Assembly: GCA_947593735.1 (NCBI GenBank) | Contig: CANQDT010000008.1 | Location: forward strand, 1-64,000 | Origin: an uncultured Lachnospiraceae bacterium | GTDB taxonomy: Bacteria > Bacillota > Clostridia > Lachnospirales > Lachnospiraceae | Reading direction: 5' to 3' | DNA: 64,000 nucleotides | Shown here: positions 7,502 to 15,650 of the stretch, in pieces | How positions within the stretch are numbered: the stretch's first letter is position 1 | Layout of the letters: each line of letters begins with the position of its first letter | The notes under the pieces: model-generated | Seen by the model: only the letters and a program-made list of their open reading frames with translations | Database searches by the model: none | What the model was told of the DNA's origin: nothing | Made by a program: the position numbers and the translations under genes

Positions 7502-8208
7502 ATGATGTTGAATTGGGAATTTATGTGCCGAGCTACGGAAGGGCTCATACAACAACTACATATAAGTTCTTTGATGAATGTACCTATGTAGTGAGGGAAT
7601 CGGAAAAAGAAGCATACCATAATGCGGGAATACAAAAGATTTGGGCGATTCCGGATACTGAAATTGATAATTATGTAAAAGTAAGCAATTATATCAACGA
7701 TCACGCACCCGAACAGATAATTTTCACTATTGATGACGATGTTGACTATTTTATCTATAGGATTGAAAGGAATACCAAAATTACAGATAAAGAAATTATT
7801 ATATCTGAAATTGAAAGGATAGCCCAGATAATGCTTGACCTGGGAATCGGATTCGGGGCGGAGGATGCAGCTATATCACCTTGGAATTACAGTGCAGAAT
7901 TCACGTTCAAAGGAACAACCGGTGCGATGCGGTGGTACAATAAAAGTGCATACAAATCAAGATATGACGAAAAAGTGTACCATAATTGCGACTTAGATGT
8001 CGCATTGCATGAGCTGTTGGTGAACAGAATCATATTGAGACCCATGTATTTTTGCGTGAAAGCAGGAACGGATACCAATGCAGGAGGGAATTCAAGTAAG
8101 ACAAGACATGAGCAGCGTGACTGCGTTGACGAAATGAAACGCAGGTGGGGAAAGCATTTTGGATATAATTTCAAGAACAATAAACCAAGGATAAATGTAG
8201 ACAGGTAA
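7498..8208 (+). CDS. TAGT/GREB1-like GT-A glycosyltransferase
   Basis: The protein begins with a nucleotide-sugar-binding strand (GIYVPSYGRA), has YVVRESEKEAY and IPDTEID repeats of the Rossmann-like core, and the acidic GT-A metal motif FTIDDDVDYF (about residue 85). A later stretch (NCDLDVALHELL, then TNAGGNSSKTRHEQ) matches the pattern of the TET/JBP-associated glycosyltransferase and GREB1-type family described in phages and eukaryotes. Family members in phages are proposed to glycosylate DNA bases. ATG 7498 overlaps the WbqC stop (ATGA); an in-frame ATG at 7489 is also possible. It is the last gene of the coupled cassette. Glycosylating DNA rather than a surface glycan is inference. Confidence 0.65.
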   Translation: MNDVELGIYVPSYGRAHTTTTYKFFDECTYVVRESEKEAYHNAGIQKIWAIPDTEIDNYVKVSNYINDHAPEQIIFTIDDDVDYFIYRIERNTKITDKEIIISEIERIAQIMLDLGIGFGAEDAAISPWNYSAEFTFKGTTGAMRWYNKSAYKSRYDEKVYHNCDLDVALHELLVNRIILRPMYFCVKAGTDTNAGGNSSKTRHEQRDCVDEMKRRWGKHFGYNFKNNKPRINVDR

Positions 8209-8215
8209 AAAACAT

Positions 8216-8243
8216 TTGACACCACGGGAGGCTGTGCTAAGAT
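8216..8243 (+). promoter_or_regulatory. phage promoter, family member 1
   Basis: TTGACA (8216-8221), 16 bases, then TAAGAT (8238-8243) with a TGC extended -10 just before it. The spacer GGGAGGCTGTGC resembles those of the other members at 9446, 11716, 26947 and 29483. It precedes the gene at 8277. This copy lacks the clear inverted repeat over the -10. Confidence 0.65.
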
Positions 8244-8276
8244 ACGCCTATAATAAAACACAAAGGGAGGAATGAT

Positions 8277-9416
8277 ATGGCTTATCAAAACACAGATACA
8301 GGGTACAATATGTTCGACATGCTCAGTATGTTGCAGAAAGCTATACGGAGGGGAGACTTTGATAACGCGGGCTTTGCAGCAAACCAGCTGAAGAACTCTT
8401 ACAGAAAGGCGATGTGGAACAGGCTTGTTGTGATTACTGCTGAGGATTGTTTCGGTGTTATTACCAAGGAAATTATCAAACTAAGGGAAGATGATGAGAG
8501 AATCCCATCTGACCGGAACATAGGCAATGCAGTCGCTCTGATGTGCAGGGCTCAGAAAAGCAGGGATGCCTGTTATTTTGCTTGTAATTTTATACTTACA
8601 TCAAGAAGACCAAGGGAAATCAATGTATCGCAAACGGAGATCGACGAACTTTACATGAGGATACGCAGGAATAATAATGATTGCGATGCCGGGTATTACA
8701 GATCTGGTTTTTGGCAGATGTCGCTTTTGGATTATTCTGAACAAGCGCCGCCGACTCCTAGTGGAGATTCTGAAAAGTTTAGGCTCTGTGCGGAACTGCA
8801 GGCGGCCATTTCCCATAAAGATATGGACATGATTGGCTGCACAATGGACGCATTAAGACATAAACATAGAAATTCCCTATGGGATGCGATTGTTGATTTT
8901 TCCAATAATCAAATAAATCATGAAATATTAAGTGAGATTTTGGCGTTAAGGAAAGCTGACGATACCATAAACAATGGAAAAACTGAGAAGGATGAAATCT
9001 TTATAAGCAAGGCAGTAATCCTTCTTTGCCAATGCAGCGACACAGAATATGCTCTCATGAACTCCTGTGACATCATCAGCATGGAGCGAAGCATCGACTG
9101 GACGACGATATGGACGAAACCAATCACCGAATGTATTTTGGTGGGAGACGAGATACCCGAATGGGTTTATGACTGCCACACGCTGAAAGGGAAAAAGATG
9201 GGAAAGACGGATTGGGACATGACCACCACGGAGCAGCAAGCCCTTTACCCATTGCGACGTGGTTATTTCGATAATGCAAGCTGGATTTACGCTTATGAGC
9301 AGGACCTCAAGGACGGGGTAATCTCGCAGGCGCAGATGAAGCCCATATTGGAATATGCAAAGACACATCCTGCGAATCCCGTAACCCACTTAGCATATGA
9401 AAATGAGCAGAAGTAA
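8277..9416 (+). CDS. phage protein with repeated MgsA/WHIP C-terminal-like helical domains
   Basis: A 379-residue protein with an N-terminal segment (residues 10-80: FDMLSMLQKAIRRGDFDNA, then MWNRLVVITAEDCFG) resembling the C-terminal helical domain of MgsA/WHIP AAA+ proteins, which act at stalled forks. A second, more diverged copy starts near residue 165 (AELQAAISHKDMDMIG, then NSLWDAIVDFS), and a short similar piece lies near the end. No ATPase domain is present, so only the oligomerisation/clamp-loader-like part is kept. It has its own promoter at 8216 and stands alone between two promoter copies. Function in the phage is unknown. Confidence 0.55.
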   Translation: MAYQNTDTGYNMFDMLSMLQKAIRRGDFDNAGFAANQLKNSYRKAMWNRLVVITAEDCFGVITKEIIKLREDDERIPSDRNIGNAVALMCRAQKSRDACYFACNFILTSRRPREINVSQTEIDELYMRIRRNNNDCDAGYYRSGFWQMSLLDYSEQAPPTPSGDSEKFRLCAELQAAISHKDMDMIGCTMDALRHKHRNSLWDAIVDFSNNQINHEILSEILALRKADDTINNGKTEKDEIFISKAVILLCQCSDTEYALMNSCDIISMERSIDWTTIWTKPITECILVGDEIPEWVYDCHTLKGKKMGKTDWDMTTTEQQALYPLRRGYFDNASWIYAYEQDLKDGVISQAQMKPILEYAKTHPANPVTHLAYENEQK

Positions 9417-9445
9417 ATAATTCTGTAAAAATACGGAAAAACCTA

Positions 9446-9473
9446 TTGACTAGGTAGGAGGCTATGCTATCGT
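9446..9473 (+). promoter_or_regulatory. phage promoter, family member 2, with operator-like repeat
   Basis: TTGACT (9446-9451), 16 bases, TATCGT (9468-9473) with TGC before it. An inverted repeat ATCGT/ACGAT separated by six bases covers the -10 and probable start site (9469-9484). An AAATACGGAAA tract lies upstream. It drives the gene at 9503 and perhaps the terminase. Confidence 0.7.
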
Positions 9474-9502
9474 AACGTCACGATAAAAAAGGCGGTGGCG
9501 AT

Positions 9503-9754
9503 ATGGTAGCAAAAAACGGGGAATTGGTAAAAAAATCAGACATCGTTCGAGATGCAGTCCGAGAGGGCGACTTCAAGAAAGCGTTGAGAATAGCGAAAGG
9601 ATTCCGGATAGGTGTAACGGTCTCGGAGAGGGACAGGATGAGCCTGGCGTATGAGTGCATCGTCCATCCGGAGTTTTACAGACAGATAGGAACAGACATC
9701 CCCAAGGCGATAGCCGAAGGTAAGGAGGTAGTAAATCGCCTGTATGGGGCGTGA
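9503..9754 (+). CDS. conserved small phage protein
   Basis: An 83-residue helical protein (ALRIAKGFRIGV, then AYECIVHPEFYRQIG). The pattern is familiar from small genes of Firmicutes phages but no function is known. It follows its own promoter at 9446 and precedes the terminase gene by about 100 bases. Start ATG 9503 after GGCGGTGGCG. Confidence 0.6.
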   Translation: MVAKNGELVKKSDIVRDAVREGDFKKALRIAKGFRIGVTVSERDRMSLAYECIVHPEFYRQIGTDIPKAIAEGKEVVNRLYGA

Positions 9755-9786
9755 GCCGCCCAAACTGAATAGCCAAAGAAAGTATC

Positions 9787-9840
9787 AAGGAGCCGGATAG
9801 GAACGCAGCACGAGCCTATATCGGCTCCTTTGGTATGCAG
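9787..9840 (+). repeat. hairpin before the terminase gene
   Basis: AAGGAGCCG (9787-9795) pairs with CGGCTCCTT (9832-9840), and the stem extends through ATAGG/CCTAT with one bulge. The right arm is followed by TGG rather than a T-run, so it is not a classical terminator. Its place directly before the terminase suits a packaging (pac/cos-type) site or an mRNA structure. Confidence 0.45.
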
Positions 9841-9858
9841 GAAAGGTGGTGAGCGAGC

Positions 9859-11688
9859 GTGGCTAAGAAAAAGACGGAAAAGACGGCTGAAAACAAGGCA
9901 TCTGGATACAATGGAACTGCGAACCTCGTGCCGGTGCGAACCGAAAGCGAAGCGAGGGAAAAAGGCAGGAACGGCGGCATCAAGTCCGGGGAGGTCCGGA
10001 GGCAGAAAAAGTCGATGCGTGAGATGGCAAAATACATCATGAATTCGTCCGTTTCCAAACAGATGGAGAACGTGAGAGATACGCTTGCTCGAATGGGAAT
10101 TGAAGAAAACGACATGACATACCAAGCTGCGGTGGTAGTCAGACTGATACAGAAGGCTATGGTTGACGGAGACACATCGGCAATCCGAGTAATCGGGGAG
10201 TTGACGGGAGACCTCAACCGGTTCGGCTTTATTGAGGACGCCGCTCTGGATATTGTAGAGATGCAGTATCCGACCATCCTTATACCGGAGAACGGCAGAG
10301 ATGAGCCGAGGGAGAATATGCTTGGTCCCCAAGCAGGACCGCAGACGATGTTCATGGCATCCTCGGCAGATATAGTGATATACGGAGGAGCGGCAGGAGG
10401 AGGCAAGACATACGCCCTGCTGTTGGAGGCGCTCAGGCACAAGGATGTTAAGGGATTCGGTGGAGTCATCTTCAGAAAGAACTTCACGCAGATTACGGCA
10501 GAGGGCGGTCTGTGGGACGCAAGTATGAAGATATTCTCCCAAGTCCCAGACGCTCATTCGAGAAAAACGCCGAAACTCCATTGGAGATTTGACGGTGGCT
10601 CCAAACTACACTTTGCCCACATAGAAAGGGAGGAGGACCTGCTTGCATGGCAAGGTACAGAAATCGCATACTTGGCATTTGACGAGTTGACCCATTTTAC
10701 CAAGCACCAGTTCCTGTATATGCTCTCCCGAAATAGAAGTACCTGCGGCATCAAGCCGTATGTGCGAGCCACCTGTAACCCGGATGCGGATAGTTGGGTG
10801 GCAGACTTCGTTTCGTGGTGGATAGACAAAGATACCGGATATGCGATAAAAGAACGTAGCGGAGTCATCCGTTATATGTGTGTTCTGAACGATGTCATCC
10901 ATTGGGGAGATTCCCCAGAGGAATTGGAAAAGGAGTTCGGAATAGCGGAGAGAGATTGCAAATCAGTCACGTTCATTGCAAGCCGCTTGGAGGACAACAA
11001 GGTTCTGATGAAGAGCGATCCCACATACCTTGCGAATCTCAAGGCCATGACCGAAATAGATATGGAACGGTTGCTTTACGGAAACTGGAAAATTAAGGCA
11101 CAGGCGGGGCGGTACTTCAAACGGACACAGATACCTGCGGACGGATATCTTGATCGCATCCCGGACGATGTTCTTTACTGGTGTCGTGCTTGGGATATTG
11201 CAGCGACGGACGAGGACGAGGATGGAGACCCAGCATACACGGCGGGAGTCCTCATCGGGGCAAGGAAGAATGGAAGATTCCTAGTAGCCGATGTCGTGAA
11301 CCAAAGGATAAAGGCGGGCGACGTGGAAACCCTCATACTGATGACGGCAACCGCAGACCGCAAGAAGTACGGGTTCAATTACAAGGTCAGAATCCCGCAG
11401 GACCCCGGAGCCGCCGGGAAGATTGTGGCAAAACAGTATCTCAATCATCTCGCTGGGTTTGATGTCAAAGCGGAGCCGGTATCCGGCAGCAAGGAACTCC
11501 GGGCATCTCCATTCGCCGCACAATGGCAGAATGGATTTGTCGATGTTCTGATAGCACCGTGGAACGAGGATTACTTCAGTCAGCTAGAATCGTTCCCGGA
11601 CTCCAAGTTCAAAGATATGGTCGATGCCTCGTCAGATGCCTTTAACGAATTAACTGATGGAAATTTTGACATAGATTCACTCCTGTAA
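9859..11688 (+). CDS. terL: terminase, small-subunit-like N-terminus fused to large subunit
   Basis: The large terminase is the ATP-driven DNA packaging motor with a C-terminal headful nuclease. Residues 1-125 resemble a small-subunit/DNA-binding region (ARKGRNGG-like loop, then MREMAKYIMNS). The ATPase follows: Walker A GGAAGGGKT (about 176-184) and Walker B YLAFDE (D275, E276). The RNase H-like nuclease contains WDIAATDEDEDGD, the IPQDPGAAGK strand and VDASSDAF with catalytic acidic residues. At 609 residues it is longer than a usual TerL by about the length of the N-terminal part. The start is GTG 9859 after GGAAAGGTGG. No separate TerS gene is seen in the window. Confidence 0.88.
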   Translation: MAKKKTEKTAENKASGYNGTANLVPVRTESEAREKGRNGGIKSGEVRRQKKSMREMAKYIMNSSVSKQMENVRDTLARMGIEENDMTYQAAVVVRLIQKAMVDGDTSAIRVIGELTGDLNRFGFIEDAALDIVEMQYPTILIPENGRDEPRENMLGPQAGPQTMFMASSADIVIYGGAAGGGKTYALLLEALRHKDVKGFGGVIFRKNFTQITAEGGLWDASMKIFSQVPDAHSRKTPKLHWRFDGGSKLHFAHIEREEDLLAWQGTEIAYLAFDELTHFTKHQFLYMLSRNRSTCGIKPYVRATCNPDADSWVADFVSWWIDKDTGYAIKERSGVIRYMCVLNDVIHWGDSPEELEKEFGIAERDCKSVTFIASRLEDNKVLMKSDPTYLANLKAMTEIDMERLLYGNWKIKAQAGRYFKRTQIPADGYLDRIPDDVLYWCRAWDIAATDEDEDGDPAYTAGVLIGARKNGRFLVADVVNQRIKAGDVETLILMTATADRKKYGFNYKVRIPQDPGAAGKIVAKQYLNHLAGFDVKAEPVSGSKELRASPFAAQWQNGFVDVLIAPWNEDYFSQLESFPDSKFKDMVDASSDAFNELTDGNFDIDSLL

Positions 11689-11715
11689 AAAATCAAGAAA
11701 CTCCCGATTTTCTTC

Positions 11716-11743
11716 TTGACATGGAGGCAGGCTATGTTATCGT
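11716..11743 (+). promoter_or_regulatory. phage promoter, family member 3, with operator-like repeat
   Basis: TTGACA (11716-11721), 16 bases, TATCGT (11738-11743) with TGT before it. ATCGT/ACGAT form an inverted repeat separated by six bases (11739-11754). The sequence from TTATCGTACGCTTACG is shared with the copy at 29483. It drives the genes at 11789 and 11992, in the middle of the head-gene order. Confidence 0.7.
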
Positions 11744-11788
11744 ACGCTTACGATAAAAACAAACATAGGTTTGTAAGGAGGTACGGAT

Positions 11789-11989
11789 ATGGGAAAAGAT
11801 AGAAATATTAGCAACGAAAGACTTAAAAAGATGAATGATGTCCTTCTAAATATGTGCCTGCATTTTTGCGGAGCGCAGTACACTGAAAGCATACTCAGGG
11901 GCAGAGGATTTAAAGACAATGAACTCGAAGCCGTAGGATTTGAAATTGATGAAGAATGGGCATATATGGAAAGGTGCATGGAGGTGTGA
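11789..11989 (+). CDS. small phage protein of unknown function
   Basis: A 66-residue, mostly helical protein (LLNMCLHFCGAQYTESILRG). It starts at ATG 11789 after AAGGAGGTACGGAT, just downstream of the promoter at 11716, and ends two bases before the next gene. It sits between terminase and portal, where morons are frequent. No family recognised. Confidence 0.6.
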   Translation: MGKDRNISNERLKKMNDVLLNMCLHFCGAQYTESILRGRGFKDNELEAVGFEIDEEWAYMERCMEV

Positions 11990-11991
11990 GT

Positions 11992-12633
11992 ATGCTAAAC
12001 ATAACGGACGAGGAACTGGCAGGATATTTCAGAGAGTATGTAGAAGGGTTTCAATGCAAGGAGCGGCACACTCAATCCGCTTGCGACGAGGAACTCGCCT
12101 ATGACAGCCTCGTAGCCTTTTTCTTCCCGAATGAGGTGAAACCGCAGGTCAGATTGTATAACAAGATGATGGATGTTGCTGTGGAATATGAGGAGTCTGG
12201 ATTTATGGCAGGGTACAGGCTCTGCATAAAGCATTTACAGGAGCAGGCAGGCTCTTTTGAGAACAGCACAACAAATCCACCACAAGGAGAAGAACAGGGG
12301 CAGGAACAGGCAGATACAGGCTTCGTAGATGCCTTGGATTTCATTTCCTCAAAGCAGATAGCGGATATGTTCAGGACACCGAATTGGAAGATAGTACGCA
12401 GAATTGATGATTACATACTCCCAAATGTTTCGGATGAGGAAAAGGCAGGGTATATCAAGAGGACGGAGAAAAATAGCCAGAACAAGAAAACGACAATCTA
12501 TTACCTCAACTATGATGCATGCAAGAACTACATCGACTATATGATGAACAGCAAGAAGTTCCACAATGTAGAAGTTGGCATTGCCAAACTTATTGTAGAG
12601 ATGAAAAACAGGTTTCAGCCGGAAATGGCGTAA
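11992..12633 (+). CDS. two-part phage regulator-like protein (Rha-like C-terminus)
   Basis: The ATG at 11992 is preceded by GGAGGTGTGAGT. Residues 1-85 form a helical domain (LYNKMMDVAVEYEESGFMAG, a pattern seen in small Clostridia proteins of unknown role). After a Gln/Glu-rich linker, residues about 115-213 (SSKQIADMFRTPNWKIVRRI, KNSQNKKTTIYYLNYDACK) resemble the Rha-type phage regulatory domain, in which a helix-turn-helix-like unit is followed by a Tyr-rich strand. Inserted between terL and portal with its own promoter and terminator, it behaves as a moron. A DNA-binding role is inference. Confidence 0.5.
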   Translation: MLNITDEELAGYFREYVEGFQCKERHTQSACDEELAYDSLVAFFFPNEVKPQVRLYNKMMDVAVEYEESGFMAGYRLCIKHLQEQAGSFENSTTNPPQGEEQGQEQADTGFVDALDFISSKQIADMFRTPNWKIVRRIDDYILPNVSDEEKAGYIKRTEKNSQNKKTTIYYLNYDACKNYIDYMMNSKKFHNVEVGIAKLIVEMKNRFQPEMA

Positions 12634-12658
12634 GAAAATGATACAGCACTCAGAACGG

Positions 12659-12685
12659 ACAGTCTGCATATCGCAGACTGTTTTT
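12659..12685 (+). terminator. rho-independent terminator
   Basis: ACAGTCTGC (12659-12667), a five-base loop, GCAGACTGT (12673-12681), then TTTTCT. It closes the two-gene moron unit that starts at the promoter at 11716. Confidence 0.85.
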
Positions 12686-12710
12686 CTGTTGCAGAAAGGA
12701 GAGCAACGAA

Positions 12711-15650
12711 GTGGATGAGCAGCAAAAAGCGAAACTCGCCCAAGTCCAGAAACTGAGGCGGGGAGCAGTAATCATCGAGCAGACACAGGATCAGTTCAGG
12801 CAGGATGGTTATACAAATTTACTCAACAAATACGGCACCATGCAGGATAATTCAATGGCATACTCGTACGAGCAGGAGCCGGTCACTACTGATCTCGAAC
12901 TCATCCGTCTATATGAGGGAAACGGTTTGTTCACTAAGATAATTGATCGCCCGTCTGAGGAGGCTGTGAAACATGGGCTTGACATCGACTATGGAGACGA
13001 GGATATCGCCGAATATGTTGATTACAGGCTCGATGAATTAGAGTTTGAAGATAAGTTCGCAACAGCAGAGAAATGGGCGAGACTGTACGGTGGTTCAATC
13101 ATCGTCATGCTCTGCGATGATGGGGGAGGTCTTGAAGAACCGCTTGATTGGAATAAAGTCACGTCTATCGAGGAAATGCGGGTGTTTGAGAGGGCGATAG
13201 TGCAGGAGGATTACACGAGCTTGTACCATTTCCATTTCTTTGACTCGATGAAGAACAAAAAGCCGTTCGGTCAGCCAGAGTATTATCATGTTTACTCAAC
13301 ATATGGATATTTCACGGTGCATTACAGCCGTTGCCTGATATTCAGAAACGGTAGACTCCCGGAACATACGACCAATTCTATATACAGGTATTGGGGGATG
13401 CCCGAATATGTCAAAATTAACCGGGCATTGCGTGAGTGCATTACCTCCCACGAATATGGCGTAAAACTCCTCGAACGCTCCGTACAGGCAATTTACAAGA
13501 TGAAGAACCTTGCACAACTTCTTAGCACGGATGCTGGGGAGGACAAGGTTCTCCAAAGATTGCAGGTTATTGATATGGCGAGAGGCATCCTAAACTCCAT
13601 AGCGATTGACACAGACGGCGAGGATTACGATTTCAAATCCCTTCCGATGTCCGGTGTTAAAGACGTGATTGACGCAACCTGCAATATGCTTTCTGCGGTC
13701 ACGAATATACCACAGACTATATTGTTCGGGCGATCTCCGGCTGGAATGAACGCTACCGGTGAGAGTGATCTTGAAAATTACTACAATATTGTGGAGAACA
13801 TTCAGAAGCAGAATATGAAGGCAAATGCCCGGACGGTCATTGATCTTATACTCAAGCAGGGTCTGATTGAAGGTATGATACCTGAAATTCCAAAATATAA
13901 GATGAAGTTTGCTGCGTTGTGGTCCATGTCCGAAATTGAGAAGGCAGATGTCTCCCAGAAGAACGCTCAGACCGAACAGGTCAAAGCTCAGACGGCACAG
14001 GTCTACATAGACTCCGGCGTACTCGACCCTAGCGAGGTCAGAAAATCCCTTGCCAACGAGGGAGAGTTTGACATCGAAGAAGTGATTTCCGAAGATGACC
14101 TCATGCTTCCGGAGGATACGTTTTCCCCGACAGAGATGTCTGGAACATCAAACAATGATGGTGGTCCGGGAAGTGGCAACTTTGGTCATGAGGGAAGACC
14201 CGGAAAGGTTGGCGGAGCTGCATCAGAAGGCAGCGGGGAGGGCGCAGGATCCTCGGGGAGTTCCGGCGAGAAAAAGGATTATAGTATTGCTTCATATTCC
14301 GGAACTCCGAAAGAACAGATGCAGAAAGCGCTCATTGGTCTTGGACACAAACAAGAAGATATCGATGAGATGAGAAAATTGTTCCGCGCTCATTCTGGTG
14401 GCAACAGTGATGTGCAGAAAAAGGCAGATGATGAAATTATGCAGCATATCAGAGACAGGGACAGCATCGGAAAGCTGCTGGAAGATAAATCCCGGATTGA
14501 AGAATGTGCATGGAAAGAACAGCAAGATGCGAAAAAACGGAGTTTGGAGAAGGATTACGAGAGAGAATTGTTCTTTGCAGAAGAATCACTAAAGCCGGGC
14601 GGGATATACGAGAATTACAGCAAAAAGGAACTTCAAGATATGAATTACTGGCCGGTCAAGGGCGAGTATGTTGAACCACGTCTTGTCCGCGTGGGGAGCA
14701 TGGACCGTGATTTATTACCATTTTCCAGTAATCCCGATGGCGCAGGGTCGTACCAGCTCGAATACGCAGACCCCGGCAATATCCATGAACTTAGCCTCTC
14801 TGCTTTGGCTAAGATGGGATACAGACCTATTGCTGGAATTGCCACATTTGATGTCGGGCAATCGGATGACTATGAGGTGCTGCTTGCGAAATTTCCTACC
14901 AATAAGAAAGACGAAATGGATTTACAGGCTGCGGCAGTACTCGTCATTCATAATGGGAAAATTCTATGCGGCAGTCGACGGTCGTCCGAAGGAATCTGCG
15001 GTCCGGGAGGTCATATCGAGAAAGGCGAGACCCCGGAAGAGGCTGCTCTCAGAGAGGCACATGAAGAATTTAATATTGTTCCCCTAAACATTCAACCTTT
15101 GGGAGTTTACAAAGGCAGCACAGGCTCATATTGCGATACTATGGTATATTTCACAGACCAATTTACCGGAAAGCCGAAGGCAGACGGAGTGGAGATGCTG
15201 AATGAGAGATGGTTGTCCTTGGAAGATTTAAAAGGAAAATTCCTGTTCCCGCCGTTCGAGGAATCCGTAAAAATGCTGACAAATCTCTTGACATCAGGCG
15301 ATGGCTATTATAACGTAACGTCAGAGGACGGGGGACCGGGCAGCGGGAGGTATCCGAAGGGCTCTGGAAACAGCAGCTTCTCTGACGGGAGTTACGCAAA
15401 GGCTCTCAAGGGAATCAAAACATCGGATGGAAATGTGGTAAAGAGTATACGGAAACACGCTTTTGATAGGGCGAAAGAGAGGAATATCTATCCATCAAGC
15501 ATTAAAGCAGCATTAGAAAATGCAAAACCTAAGCCGGGAAACAAACCGAATAGATCCGTGTATGAGCATAACGGCACGAGGGCGGTATACGATTACCAAA
15601 AACAGCAACTCGTAACTGTCATTTATGTCGGGAAAGGAAAACAGAAATGA
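12711..15650 (+). CDS. DUF1073-type portal protein fused to Nudix and toxin-like domains
   Basis: Residues 1-460 are a phage portal of the DUF1073 type (LYEGNGLFTKIIDRPSEEA, then NIPQTILFGRSPAGMN, ATGESDLENYY), the DNA gate at the capsid vertex. A GGPGSGNFGHEGRPGKVGG linker (about 484) leads to about 240 residues of unknown fold, then a Nudix hydrolase domain (about 737-860; box GHIEKGETPEEAALREAHEE, with Asn in place of the last Gly). A second GGPGSG linker (about 874) precedes a last 100-residue domain starting VKSIRKHAFDRAKERN, similar in pattern to BECR-fold RNase toxins. The start is GTG 12711 after GAAAGGAGAGC. At 979 residues it is about twice the usual portal length. The additions would be injected or delivered with the virion, by inference. 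Confidence 0.8.
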   Translation: MDEQQKAKLAQVQKLRRGAVIIEQTQDQFRQDGYTNLLNKYGTMQDNSMAYSYEQEPVTTDLELIRLYEGNGLFTKIIDRPSEEAVKHGLDIDYGDEDIAEYVDYRLDELEFEDKFATAEKWARLYGGSIIVMLCDDGGGLEEPLDWNKVTSIEEMRVFERAIVQEDYTSLYHFHFFDSMKNKKPFGQPEYYHVYSTYGYFTVHYSRCLIFRNGRLPEHTTNSIYRYWGMPEYVKINRALRECITSHEYGVKLLERSVQAIYKMKNLAQLLSTDAGEDKVLQRLQVIDMARGILNSIAIDTDGEDYDFKSLPMSGVKDVIDATCNMLSAVTNIPQTILFGRSPAGMNATGESDLENYYNIVENIQKQNMKANARTVIDLILKQGLIEGMIPEIPKYKMKFAALWSMSEIEKADVSQKNAQTEQVKAQTAQVYIDSGVLDPSEVRKSLANEGEFDIEEVISEDDLMLPEDTFSPTEMSGTSNNDGGPGSGNFGHEGRPGKVGGAASEGSGEGAGSSGSSGEKKDYSIASYSGTPKEQMQKALIGLGHKQEDIDEMRKLFRAHSGGNSDVQKKADDEIMQHIRDRDSIGKLLEDKSRIEECAWKEQQDAKKRSLEKDYERELFFAEESLKPGGIYENYSKKELQDMNYWPVKGEYVEPRLVRVGSMDRDLLPFSSNPDGAGSYQLEYADPGNIHELSLSALAKMGYRPIAGIATFDVGQSDDYEVLLAKFPTNKKDEMDLQAAAVLVIHNGKILCGSRRSSEGICGPGGHIEKGETPEEAALREAHEEFNIVPLNIQPLGVYKGSTGSYCDTMVYFTDQFTGKPKADGVEMLNERWLSLEDLKGKFLFPPFEESVKMLTNLLTSGDGYYNVTSEDGGPGSGRYPKGSGNSSFSDGSYAKALKGIKTSDGNVVKSIRKHAFDRAKERNIYPSSIKAALENAKPKPGNKPNRSVYEHNGTRAVYDYQKQQLVTVIYVGKGKQK
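15288..15316 (+). promoter_or_regulatory. variant phage promoter inside the portal-fusion gene
   Basis: TTGACA (15288-15293), 17 bases, TAACGT (15311-15316), embedded in GGCTATTATAACGTAACGTCA, which matches the member at 9446 (GGCTATGCTATCGTAACGTCA) at 18 of 21 positions. It lies in coding sequence between the Nudix domain and the last GGPGSG linker. It could transcribe the end of this gene and the small genes at 15647 and 15883. Confidence 0.45.
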
